Shown: positions 1 through 10,444 of the stretch, piece after piece
How positions within the stretch are numbered: position 1 is the stretch's first letter
Layout of the letters: each line of letters starts with the position of its first letter
NCBI RefSeq assembly: GCF_009730915.1
Contig: NC_052477.1
Location: forward strand, 10,555,688-10,619,687
Direction of reading: 5' to 3'
Length of the DNA: 64,000 nt
From: Dioscorea cayenensis subsp. rotundata
Taxonomy: Eukaryota; Streptophyta; Magnoliopsida; Dioscoreales; Dioscoreaceae
Notes under the pieces: generated by a model
Databases searched by the model: none
Told to the model about the DNA's origin: nothing
Seen by the model: the letters and a program-made list of their open reading frames with translations, nothing else
Position numbers and translations under genes: made by a program

Positions 1-703
1 GGCCGTATAGGGTACAATACATCATATTTTTCATTATTTCTTCATCTCTTACACTACATTTTGAATCATATTAGATTCCTCTATGCTTGATTGGGTTTTT
101 CATGGTTTTTAGGAATTTTGGGGATGAAGAAATTAACAAGCAACCATTAAATGATATTTACACCACACGGGTGGCCACATGGAACAAGATGTCATGTTGT
201 GATGAGAGACCTAATTCTAAGGACAAGGATGAGCATGGACAATTTATTTTATTGTTTTGATTTTATTTTCTAGTTTTTATGTTCCCTTTGTATTTTGTTT
301 TAGTTTTTGCATGATTACTCCCCATCTATCCTTTGTAAGTTTTTGTGCAATGATGATGTCCCCTTTTTTCCTCGCAGGGCATTGAGGGAATTTGGTGAGC
401 TTCCCTAGTTCTCAATGGAGGTCGGACCCGACATGTATTGCTCACGACACCTTTTGTCGATTCATACCTCATGACGAGTACAAGTTGAACCGGGGAGTTC
501 ATTTTCACCCTCCTCCAATATTTTCATTGCTTCATCTAGCATGCATATCATGATTAGTGTACATTGAGGGCAATGTACAACACTAAGTGTGGGGATGGGT
601 GTATTTCATGTATTAGGATCATTTGCTACATGCTAGTGTTACCTATGATGGCTTTGTTCATTCTTGAAAGATTCTTTTAGCTTGGACTAATGATTGATGT
701 GCG
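1..703 (+). mobile_element. 3' internal non-coding region of an Athila-type A element (left part)
   Basis: From about 240 onward this aligns by eye with 34960-35405, the sequence downstream of ORF2 in the better preserved A element, including the shared stretch GATGATGTCCCC and the hairpin/purine module at 559-600. The first 240 bases do not match that copy and I recognise no gene in them. The region is interrupted at 703 by a solo C LTR and resumes at 2343. Short open frames here are not conserved and are not called as genes. Confidence 0.75.
559..600 (+). other. Internal hairpin plus polypurine-like module
   Basis: A perfect 8-bp stem (GTACATTG 559-566, CAATGTAC 571-578) with loop AGGG is followed by TAAGTGTGGGGATGGG. 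The same arrangement is at 35272-35312, 23159-23202 and, on the minus strand, 25009-25046. It resembles the module at the element's true 3' PPT (3215-3250) but lies far upstream of the LTR, so it could be a second, internal PPT. Function is inferred. Confidence 0.6.
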
Positions 704-2342
704 TGATAAGTGCTTGAGTAGACATATTTTTATATATGTTTTACATGCATTGGCCATCATTTTTACCATGGGTTATGTCTCATATTGTGTATTTGGTGTT
801 CTTTTATGCATATAGGTTGTGAATGCCTTGAAGAGTAAAAAGGAAGCAAAGATAGGCTATAAAGACACAATGTTAGGAGTTTTTGTTCAATTTAAGGACC
901 AATACACGAGAGGAATTCATAAACATGGAGATGTGTGCCAACTTCCAAGAAGATTCAAGTCAATTCACTAGTTGGAAAGGCACAAAGGCAGCCACATCTT
1001 CATGTTCCTTCTCTTTGTGAAGATTGCAAGACCTCTCAAAGATATGTCGTTGAAGAAAAGTTTTATAGCCTACCACATGGATGTGTGCCCGGACATGTGG
1101 CCTCAAGAGAAGAGTATTCGGATCGCGTTTTGTGAAAAGTACTGTAGCGATTTTATTGTATCAATTTCACTGTAGCAGTTATGCCCTATTCTTTCTCATC
1201 TTTTGTGCAGCTCTTGAGGGGTGAGATGGCTAGGGTTTGGATAGGAGGTCTTTGCGGCTTTGGAGGCACTTCGTCACCAACTTTGATCGATTCCTCCTCC
1301 GTCATAGCATCAAGGAAGCCACCGGTGAAGCTAGCTTCGGAGTGGGTCCTTCGAGACGTCGAAGCTCTCCATCAAGGCCATCAGTTCATATATAAGGGGG
1401 TTTATTTATATGGTTTTAATGTACTTTCATTCATTGATGGTGTGTTTTGTATGTTGCTCCGTGGAGAGCTAAAATCCTAGAGGGTATTTGGGCTTGTGAA
1501 CCCTAGGATTCTCATCTTTTGTGGATTTTCTTAGTGTTTCTATTTAATCCGAGTTTGATTAAGTTTTAATCTTATATTCTCATTGCTTGCTTGTTTAATT
1601 AATCCTTGTGGTTGATTGGATTTGCATGATTTGTTACTTTGATGTGAGAGAGGTCTCTATTAGAGTTAGAACTTCAAGGTTAAAGAGGGTTGAGAGAGTG
1701 AGTCATGAGATAGTGGAGTGTCCCCTCTCCCTTCCGATTGAGTGTATTCTATCTCCGTTCCCTAAGCTCTATGCAACCATATTTGGTGTGATGCGTGAGA
1801 TTGAGAGATTTCTCCGCTGGGACCTTGTAGGGGGTTAGGATCCTTTGCAGGGAATTAGGGTTGGATCAATCTTTAGGAATCGGATACATCTCTTGGAATC
1901 CCTAGAGTGCTTTGCAGTTATATGTGGTGTGAGGTGTTGAGATTGAGCGATTTCTCCACCGGGATCTCGTAGGGGACTAGTATCGTTGATCGGGAGGCCG
2001 GATCCGATTATATTTGGATTTCCACGACTTAACTTACTCATCATAGAAACACTTTGCTTATTCGGTACCTAATACCTGAATCCTAGGGGGAGCATTGCCC
2101 GGATACCCCACTTTTACTGATTGAGATCTCCATCCATTTAACCGTTGCATATTCGTCTCCGGTATTCATTTCTTCGAACATTAGATCACCACACCTTTCC
2201 ATTTATCATTAGGTTAGAAAGCAGAGAAGAAGTTAGTACTAGTAGCCCTGTTCCCTGTGGATTCGACTACCCACTCACCAGGGTAATTATTAGATCGACA
2301 CCCATGCACTTGCGGTTTACACGCATATTCGGATGCGTATCA
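704..2342 (+). mobile_element. Solo LTR, family C
   Basis: It starts TGATAAGTGCTTGAG and ends GGATGCGTATCA, as the other C copies do (8566-10295; reverse 18366-20091 and 60838 onward). It is flanked by GTGCG (699-703) and GTGAG (2343-2347), a 5-bp target-site duplication with one mismatch. The empty site can be read at about 35410, where the A element runs uninterrupted through GATGTGAGTTA. No internal sequence remains, so this is a solo LTR left by LTR-LTR recombination. CTGTAGCAG occurs at about 1170. The open frame at 1181-1480 is judged a chance frame. Confidence 0.92.
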
Positions 2343-3252
2343 GTGAGTTACTTGTTTCTATGCTTTATTGAATCCTGTTTTACCCCTAGTATTGTCATGT
2401 GCACTGAGTTTTTGTCGATGCCCTGGGAATAGCCAATGTGACTACTCTCTAACTCTCTTGTTTGCGTAACACACTACTTTGAGTACTTGGCCTTAGAACA
2501 CTACGTTCTTTCCTTCAATGGACTCTTAAGAACTTCTATGTCTTGTTGAGCTTTTGTGGCATGTAGTGTACTATGAAGATGTGATCTAGGGTGAATGTAA
2601 AAAAAAAAATGAGTCTATGTCAGTATTCCTCTGGTATTGAAGCATGAATGCGTCTATGTGGACTGTAATCGAGTAGTTAGGTGGCCCTTGTGCCTAACCA
2701 GCATGTGCACCGTCCAGAAAGATTTCAAAATGATTTTCTTGCATTCTACGTTAGTCGGACTCAAAAAAAAAAGAAGAAAAAAATAAGAAAAAAATAAAAA
2801 ATAAATGAATGATGAAATGAAAATAAAACCTAGTGATCTTTTTGAGTACCTACCGAAGGTTTTGAGTAGAAAGTGGACATAGTTTCAAGGTATTGAATTA
2901 GAAGGATCTTATTTGGCCATTGAAGTAGCACTTAGTAGTTTAAGACATAGTATTCTTTGTATGTGGATTGATTAGCATCTAGAGCTGTACTGATTGAAGT
3001 CCTTAGGCTAGACCAGATCAGGGCAAATGAGATATAAGACTCACTTACACGACACAGACATATAAGGGGTGAGACAGGATATTTTTATTATGCTTATTGA
3101 CTATAACTCAACATCTATGTATCATTGTCCATTGCTTTTGGAGTCCTATATTTACTTGATGCCAGAGGTAATGCATTTAGCCACTTCTCAGTCTCTTTGT
3201 TTTTCATGAGTTCATTGCTTGGGGACAAGCAACGCTTAAGTGTGGGGATATT
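2343..3252 (+). mobile_element. 3' internal non-coding region of A element (right part)
   Basis: It continues the sequence broken at 703 and aligns with 35410-36306. An A-rich low-complexity stretch at about 2761-2826 is longer than in the other copy (35844-35880). The final 40 bases carry a hairpin and the polypurine tract next to the LTR. No coding potential is visible. Confidence 0.8.
3215..3250 (+). other. Terminal hairpin and 3' polypurine tract of A element
   Basis: The perfect 7-bp stem TTGCTTG (3215-3221) / CAAGCAA (3226-3232) with loop GGGA is followed by TAAGTGTGGGGATA (3237-3250), just before LTR start 3253. A purine tract here is where plus-strand DNA synthesis is primed in LTR retrotransposons. 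The same hairpin occurs at 6761-6778, 23899-23916, 36269-36286 and, reversed, 24135-24152. Confidence 0.8.
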
Positions 3253-4742
3253 TGATAAGTGTCTAAATGTAGATGTTTTCATGTATATATCGTATTCACT
3301 TTGCATGTATTTTGTGAGGTTTAATGCCCGTTTTGTGCTTAATCGTCTACTATTTACTTTATAGGGCATAAGGAAGCCATGGAGAACAAGAAGATATCAC
3401 TTGGGCGAAAAGAGAAGAAAACAGGAATTTCATACTACCCCCATACTACCCAGTATGGGGGACATATGCACTGTAGCAGTGGAATGATTTGGAGTGTCTG
3501 CCCAGATTTCCATACTACCCAGTATAGGGGCAGTATACACCCCGTATGGATCACGAATCTAGGGTTTTTGAGTGCTATATGACCCCCATACGACCCCCAT
3601 ATGACCCGTATGCCTCTGGGGGTATAAATACCAACTTTTAGTGCAGAACAAGGACTTTTTTTGCTAGACCTTTTCTTGGCCGATTTTGGGGAAACACTTG
3701 AGAGGCTTTTGGGCGACCTTGGTGAGGAGAAGAAGGGCAAGGAAGGTAGAAGATCATCCAAGCCCAAGGTCCAAGACTCTCAAGGTAAGAAGGCGACATC
3801 ATTTAAGGGGAGATCTACCACGATTTGAAGGAAGGTGACCCGTGGCTAGAGGAAGCGTCATTTGGCATTCCTTTGGCGGGGAAAGTGTCATTCAGCATAT
3901 TCTTCACCTCCTTCTCCACCATTTCATCTAGTGAGTGCCATTTATGCTTTTGCTCCATGTTTTGCTTGTTTGTATTGTTTGTTGTGCGATGATGACACAC
4001 TAGACCCCCAAGGCCACCGGGTGTTGGTGAACCATGGGGGGTTTTGTCATGTATGTTGGATGATAACTTGTTAATTCTATGCTTGGGTAATTTTGAGATC
4101 TAATCCATTGTTTTCATGCTATGTGCTACACTAAGGAGAAATCCGTAGCTCTTTTATGAGTGATGCATGTAGATGTGACTTGCTCGCTTGCATTAGATCA
4201 TGAATGGATTAGAAGGGGATACTTGTATCATCACGCCGAGAAATTGGGTGTTTGGTAGCCCTCCATGTAGGTTTAATCCAAAGAAGAGTAGGTTTATTCC
4301 TAAGTGAGATTTCCTCGTACTTAATGCAATCGTAGGAATGTGGATTTCGAAGAAATTCCTATCTATGTTCGTATGGGATTAGGGTTCAATCGCCGAGAAA
4401 TTGGGGTTGTTCTAATCTTGGAATCTCATGGTACATTTTACCCTTGCATCTTTAGATCATCATCCATGTTGCATGATAACTCCTAAAGGGGATCCACATC
4501 CATAGGCCTTTTCATTATATTGAATTTCTTGCTTGCTGATTGCTTGTGCTCTCTAATTTGTTCATAACCTTGTTTTAGTTTTAATTGCTTTTAGTAGAGT
4601 AAAAATCCATCATTTGAGATCTTAGGCTAGATAATAGCTCGAGAAGGAGTAATAGGAAATCCTTAGCCCCGTGGAATACGATCCTCGTGTCTTCACACGA
4701 GGTATTACTTGGCGATCCCATACACTTACGGGGAATCAATCA
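3253..4742 (+). mobile_element. LTR, family A (3' LTR of the upstream element)
   Basis: It runs from TGATAAGTGTCTAAATG to ...GGGGAATCAATCA. It matches 6799-8279, and matches 28648-29716 apart from a deletion in that copy. A TATA box (TATAAATA) is at 3623-3630. Upstream of it lie CCATACTACCCAGTATGG palindromes and CTGTAGCAGT at 3471-3480. It is preceded by a PPT, so it is the 3' LTR of the element to its left. Confidence 0.93.
3623..3630 (+). promoter_or_regulatory. TATA box of A-family LTR promoter
   Basis: TATAAATA follows the palindrome cluster of U3. The equivalent site in the next A LTR is TATATATA at 7182-7189. A start site about 30 bases downstream is inferred. Confidence 0.6.
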
Positions 4743-4816
4743 ACTATAACTCAACATCTATGTATCATTGTCCATTGCTTTTGGAGTCTTATATTTGCTT
4801 GATGCCAGAGGTAATG
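4743..4816 (+). mobile_element. Remnant of A-element 3' internal sequence between tandem LTRs
   Basis: These 74 bases repeat 3103-3176 with about two differences, starting right at the A LTR edge. After the solo B LTR insertion the sequence resumes at 6714-6798. The arrangement is therefore LTR - about 160 bp - LTR, with the rest of an internal region missing. Confidence 0.85.
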
Positions 4817-6713
4817 TGATAAGTGCTTGTGCGATATGAATGCGAAGTGTTCATTCCTTATGTTGAGCATTACTTTTCTCAGGTTTTTACACTAATATGT
4901 GTGTTTTTATGTTACTTTTATGCAGGTAGGGTTGTGAGGCCGAGTATGAAGGAAATAGGCCAATATGGATCATAATGCACCTATTTTGGAGGAAGTCTTG
5001 CTAAGGTTCAAACGCGAAGACATAGGTCAGGTGTGAGATGCTAGAGTGTGTGCCAACCTCCTCGCATTCGAGTAAGCACATCCATTTGGAGGGGCACAAA
5101 GGCAGTCACACTCGAGCATTCCGATTTATGCACATAAGAACGAGAGGTCCACCAACATGTATATCATTGAAGAAGCAAGTGATTCACGACGTAAACATGT
5201 GCCCGTTTGCGTTACCCCGATGAAAATATGGAATTGGGAAGTTATTAAGATCGAAGACTGTAGCAGAGCACTGCAGCAACAACGTAGCATGCACTCGTGA
5301 GCGATGATTCCTGCACCGGCCGAGAAATCGGAGAAGCAGAGAATCCACACGGTGCGTGTGGAAATTATCCAACTGCAGTGTGAAAAATTTCGCAGGCGCG
5401 TGTCACCGATCCACGCCCGTGGAGTCGCCCGATTCAGACCCTATTTAAAAGTCGATTCAGCCCCGATTTTGGTATTCTTTTTCTCCATCTTTTTCCCCAA
5501 CTTGAGAGAGGGTTCGGCTAGGGTTTTGAGGGGTATTGGCTAGGGTTTTCGAGAGGTTCTACGGCTCCGACATCGAGCGTCATTTGGAAGAAGGTTATTT
5601 GGAGAGCTTTAGTCGGCATCGATCCCGAGCAAAGGTGTATCGTAGGCCGGACAAAGGATCCCTTATGACGAGTAGAGGACTCTCAACAAGACCATCGACA
5701 CGACCATCGAGGGGGTTTCTTTATGGATTCATTGCTTTTACATTCGATTTCTTTGATTGTACTTAGCTCCATGGAGAGCTAAACCCCTTGTGGGTACTTC
5801 GGTGATTGTGAACCCTAGGATGTATTCGTTTCATTGAACTTCTTTATTATGCTTTCAATAAATTGATGTTTATTGTGAGTTCCAACCTTGAATGCTTGAT
5901 TGTATGAACATTTCCCCTAGAGTGACACTAGGGTTGAGAGTTCTTGTTGGTAACCTTGTGAGTGAGTGACACACCACGAGCGTTAGACAAAAGCTAGGTT
6001 AGGGAGGGTTGAGAGGGTGAGTCGGGGAGAGTGCAGGGAGCATCCCTTTCCCTCCGGCGTGATAGATTCTACCTCCGTTCCTCGAGTTCCTTGCGGCCAT
6101 AATAGAGTGAATGGTCTAAGGGATGAATCTCCGCTGGGCTTAGTTGCGCGTGCAACGGAGTGAAGCGTTGAGGGGATCTTAGTATCTAGGGCTTAATTGT
6201 GGTTAGGGACCTTCACGCTGGACCAAAGGGTTAGGTCTATAATTAGGAAGAGATTTATCACCTGGAATTCCTAGAGCTCATTGCAACTTTATTCGAGTGC
6301 AATGTTGAGAGGTTATTTAATCTCTCCTCCGGGACATGAATAGAGTTAGGCATAGTTGACCTTATATTTGGGACTATGTATGTAAGGATTTCCATGACTC
6401 ACCATTGCATTGATTAGGAAGCATAATAGAGAGCTCTTGCACTTGAAGCGATTATCCTAGGTGAAGCATCATCCGAGTACCCCATCTTTATCGATTGCCT
6501 TACCTCCTTCTTACTTTTGCTCTCTTACTTGTTTCTTTTAATTGTTGAGAATTGAATCATTGTCACACTTATTATTGTTGATATTCCACATAGCTAAGAA
6601 TCGAATTAAGTGTCTTTACTCCCTACTCCCTGTGGATTCGATACCCGCTAACCCGTGATTATTAGTTCGACAAACCCGTGCACTTGCGGGATATAAGCAA
6701 GGGGATCTTGTCA
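4817..6713 (+). mobile_element. Solo LTR, family B
   Basis: It starts TGATAAGTGCTTGTGCG and ends GGGGATCTTGTCA. It is flanked by TAATG (4812-4816) and TAATC (6714-6718), a 5-bp duplication with one change; the uninterrupted site GGTAATGCATTTAG is at 3170-3183. It contains CTGTAGCAG (5258-5266), CACGG/CCGTG palindromes and a TATTTAAA TATA-like box at 5442-5449. It is close to the copy at 62102-63925. Confidence 0.93.
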
Positions 6714-6798
6714 TAATCTATTTAGCCACTTTTCAGTCTCTTTGTGTTTTTATGAGTTGATTGCTTTGGGACAAGCAACACTTAAGTGTGGAGATATT
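6714..6798 (+). mobile_element. A-element 3' internal remnant with hairpin and PPT
   Basis: This continues 4743-4816 after the solo LTR. It holds the hairpin at 6761-6778 (one mismatch in the stem) and the purine tract TTAAGTGTGGAGATA at 6782-6796, directly before the next A LTR. Confidence 0.85.
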
Positions 6799-8279
6799 TG
6801 ATAAGTGCCTAAATGTAGATGTTTTCATATATATATCGTATTCTCTTTACGTGTATTTTGTGAGGTTTGATGCCCGTTTTGCGCTTAATCATCTACTACT
6901 TTCATTGTAGGGCATAAGGAAGCCATGGAGGACAAGAAGATATCATTTGGGCTAAAAGAGAAGAAAACATGAACTTCATACCACCCCACATACTACCTAG
7001 TATGGGGGCCGTATGCACTATAGTAGTGGAATGATTTGGAGTGTCTGCCCAGATTTCCACACTACCTAGTATACGGGGCCATATAGAGGCCATATGCACC
7101 ATGTATGAAATACGAATCTAGGATTTTTGAGTGCTATATGACCCCCATACGATCCCCATACGACCCGTATGACTCGGGGGGTATATATACTGATTTTTTG
7201 GCTGGACTTTTTGCTGGGCATATTTTGGGAGACACTTGAGAGGCTTGTTGCGACCTTGGGGAGGAGAAAAAGGGCAAGGAAGCTAGAAGATCATCCACGC
7301 CCAAGGTCCAAGTCTCTCAAGGCAAGAAGGCAACTTCATTCAAGGGGAGATCTACCACAATTTGAAGGAAGGAGACCCGCAGCTAGAGGAAGCGTCATTG
7401 GGCACTCCTTTGGCGGGGAAAGTGTCATTCGGCATATTCTTCACCTCCTCCTCCACCATTTCATCTAGGGAGTGTCATTTATGCTTTTGTTTCATGTTTT
7501 GCTTGTTTGTATTGCTTGTTGTGTGATGATGACACACTAGACTTCCAAGGCCACCGGGTGTTGGTGAACCTTGGGAGATTTTATCATGTATATTGGACGA
7601 TAACTTGTTAATTCCATGTTTGGGTAATTTTGAGATTTAATCCATTGTTTTCATGATAAGTGCTACACTAAGGAGAAATTCGTAGCTCTTTTATGAGTGA
7701 TGCATGTAGATGTGACTTGCTCGCATGTATTAGATCATGATTAAATTAGAAGGGGATACTTGTATCATTACGCCGAGAAATCAGGTGTTTGGTAGCCCTC
7801 CATTTAGGTTTAATCTGAAGAAGAGTAGGTTTACTCCTAAGTGAGATTTCCTCGTACTTAATGCAATCGTAGGGATATGGATTTGGGAGAAATTCCTATC
7901 TATGTTCGTGTGGGATTAGGGTTCAATCACCGAGAAATTGGGGTTGTTCTAGTCTTGGAATCTCATGGTCCATTTTACCCTTGCATCTTTAGATCATCAT
8001 CCATGTTGCATGATAACCCCTAAAGGGGATCCACATCCATAGACCTTTGCATTTCATTGATTCTCTTGCTTGCTCATTGCTTGTTCTCTTTAATTTGTTG
8101 GAAAATATCGTTTTAGCTTTAATCACATTTAGTAGAGTAAAATCCAACGATTGAGATCTTAGGCTAGATAATAGCTCAAGAAGGAGTAATAGGAGATCCT
8201 TAGCCCCGTCGAATACGATCCTCGTGTCTTCACACGAGGTATTACTTGGTGATCCCGTACACTTGCGGGGAAGCAATCA
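6799..8279 (+). mobile_element. LTR, family A (second of the tandem pair)
   Basis: It runs from TGATAAGTGCCTAAATG to GGGGAAGCAATCA and aligns along its whole length with 3253-4742. The TATA-like box is TATATATA at 7182-7189. No PBS follows; the next bases (8280 onward) are unrelated reverse B sequence, so it is the 3' end of a rearranged A unit. The open frame at 7169-7468 overlaps the TATA region and is not open in the sister LTR. Confidence 0.93.
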
Positions 8280-8565
8280 AATAGATGCTCAGAAACAATA
8301 AATACTGCTAATTAGCTAGAGTGAAAGCCAATTTGTGATGTTGCTTCAAAATATTATTGCAAAGAAAAGTAGAAGTGAAAGGAGAACATGCAAGAGTAGG
8401 AAAGAGATGTAATTGATGATAAAATGGGGTACTCGGACAATGCTCACCCTATGACTATTGTTTCAAGTGCAAGTCCAGTATTATATCTCCTAATTGAAGT
8501 TTAATGAATCGTGGAGATCCAAAGTGACACGTTCCCAAACCTAAGGTCAACCATGACTAATCCGT
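8280..8565 (-). mobile_element. Diverged reverse B-family LTR/leader fragment
   Basis: From about 8430 it reads like the reverse strand of a B LTR 3' part: GGGGTACTCGGACAATGCTC, then TTGTTTCAAGTGCAAG and CCTAAGGTCAACCATG, comparable with 38220-38355. The first 150 bases are A-rich and only weakly assignable. It is cut off by the C LTR at 8566. Confidence 0.6.
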
Positions 8566-10295
8566 TAATAAGTGCTTGAGTAGACATATTTTTCTATATG
8601 TTTTACATGCATAGAGCATCATTTTTATCATGGTTTATGTCTCATATTCAGTATTAGGTGTTTTTATGTGCAATTAGGTTGTAAATACCTTGAAGAGTCA
8701 ATAGGAAGCAAAGATAGGCTATAAAAACACAATGTTGGGAGTTTTTGTCCAATTCAAAGGCTAAGACACGAGAGGAGTTCATGAACGTGGAGATGTGTGC
8801 CAACTTCCAAGGAGATTCAAGCCAATTTGCTAGTTGGAAGAGCACAAAGGTAGTCACATCTCCTTATTCCTTCTCTTTGTGAAGAATGTAAGACAATTCA
8901 AATGATGAGTCAACGAAAAAAAGTCTTATAGCCTACCACATGGACGTGTGCCTGACCATGTGGCCTTAAGAGAAGAGTGTTTGGACCACGTTTGTGAAGA
9001 GCATTGTAGTCAAGTTATGTAGCAAAACTGTAGTAGTACTGTAGCAGAATTACTATTTATGCTACCATGTGGAAATTCCACATAGGTGCGTGAAGGCATG
9101 TGACAGCCGCTTTTTAGGACTATAAATAGGCCACTTGCCCTATTCTTTGGAGACTTTTTGCGGGGCTTTTTGCGAGCACTCTAAGAGAAAGGCAGCTAGG
9201 CTTTTAGAGGAAGTCTTTGGTGACATCGGGGGCTATTCTTCACCAACTTTGATTAATCTTTTCTCTGTCATAACATCGAGGGGGCCTTTGGCAACCTAGC
9301 TTCGGAGGATGACCCTTCCAGACGTTAAGCGAACCATCAAGGCCATCATCATCAATTCAAGGGGATTTTTCTCTATGGTTTATATTGCTAATCATTGTAT
9401 TAGTCATTGTTTTGTAACTTACCTATGGAGGGCTAAACCTTAGTAGGTATTTGGGCATGTGAACCCTAGGATCTATTCTTTTGTATTGATTTGTTTTATG
9501 TTTCTATTAAATCTGAGTTGATTTGAGTTTTAACCTTGTGTTTCAATGGCTTGCGTGTTTTATTGGTCTTTGTGATTGATTTATTATGCATGATTTGTTA
9601 CTTTGATGAGAGAGGTCTCCATTAGAGTTAGAACTTCAAGGTTAACGATGGTTGAGAAGGTGAGTCATAAGATAGTGGAGTGTCTCTTTTCCCTTTCGAT
9701 GAGTGTTTCCTATTTCCGTATTTCCTAGAGTCTATGTAACCATATTTGGTGTGAGGTGTAAGATTAATAGATTTCTCCGCCGGGACCTTATAGGGGATTA
9801 GCGATCTTTCACCTAGAAATAGTTTTGGATCTATCTTTAGGAATCAGTTTCACTCTTAGGTATCCCTAGAGCTTAGTGCGGTCATATGGGGTTTGAGGTG
9901 GTGAGATTGAGTGATTTCTCCACTGGGACCTTGTAGGGGACTAGTACCGGTGGCTAGGAGGCAAGGGCCAGTTGTTCTTGGATTACAACTCTTAGTTATC
10001 CCTAGAGCATTTAGCAAATCTTGAGCTTCATGTTAGATCCTAGGGGGAGCATTACCCAGGTACCTCACTTTTATTGATTGAGATCTCTTTTACTTTCTAT
10101 CTTGGTTGTTTGCTTGCTTATTAATTTTCTTGCGATTAGTTAATTTCATCACATCCATTGATTTTGACTAGATAACTAAGAATTGGTTACTACTAATACT
10201 TCCGTTCCCTGTGGATTCAACTACCCACTCACTAGGGTGATTATTACTTCGACACCCATGCACTTATGGTTCACACGCTATTCGGATATGTGTCA
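8566..10295 (+). mobile_element. 5' LTR of a C-family element
   Basis: It starts TAATAAGTGCTTGAG (first G changed to A) and ends GGATATGTGTCA, followed at once by a tRNA-Asp-type PBS and a gag frame, so it is a 5' LTR. CTGTAGCAG is at 9039-9047 and TATAAATA at 9121-9128. It is noticeably diverged from 704-2342. No matching 3' LTR is present because a B' element starts at 13839. Confidence 0.9.
9121..9128 (+). promoter_or_regulatory. TATA box of C-family LTR
   Basis: TATAAATA lies about 75 bases downstream of the CTGTAGCAG motif. The same box is seen reversed in the C copies at about 19540 and 62010. Confidence 0.55.
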
Positions 10296-10301
10296 AGTTT
10301 T

Positions 10302-10319
10302 TGGCGTTGTTACTGGGGA
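10302..10319 (+). other. Primer binding site of C element (tRNA-Asp type)
   Basis: TGGCGTTGTTACTGGGGA sits six bases after the LTR end. It differs at three positions from TGGCGCCGTTGCCGGGGA, the complement of the last 18 bases of plant tRNA-Asp(GUC). That primer is known for Athila elements. Confidence 0.85.
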
Positions 10320-10444
10320 ATGGGATATTGTGAACATTAGGACTTGGTTAATTTAGTCATTCACATTTTCATTCTCTTTTCTACTTCATATTTCTCTCTT
10401 TTGCCATTCTCATTGTTTCTTTTCATTGATTTCAGCTACTAGTT

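Noticed and set aside
1181..1480. 99-codon open frame in a C LTR, also open in the reverse copy at 61702-62001
   Set aside because: The second copy has TTG instead of ATG, and the frame begins right after the TATA box, near or before the expected transcript start. By eye the two copies differ by about 11 amino-acid-changing and 6 silent changes, which gives no clear sign of selection. Other C copies break the frame.
7169..7468. 99-codon arginine-rich frame in an A LTR
   Set aside because: The sister LTR (3253-4742) is frameshifted in the same region and the frame overlaps the TATA box.
10302..10319. A host tRNA-Asp gene
   Set aside because: Only 18 bases match, in the antisense orientation and right after LTR ends, so these are primer binding sites and not tRNA genes.
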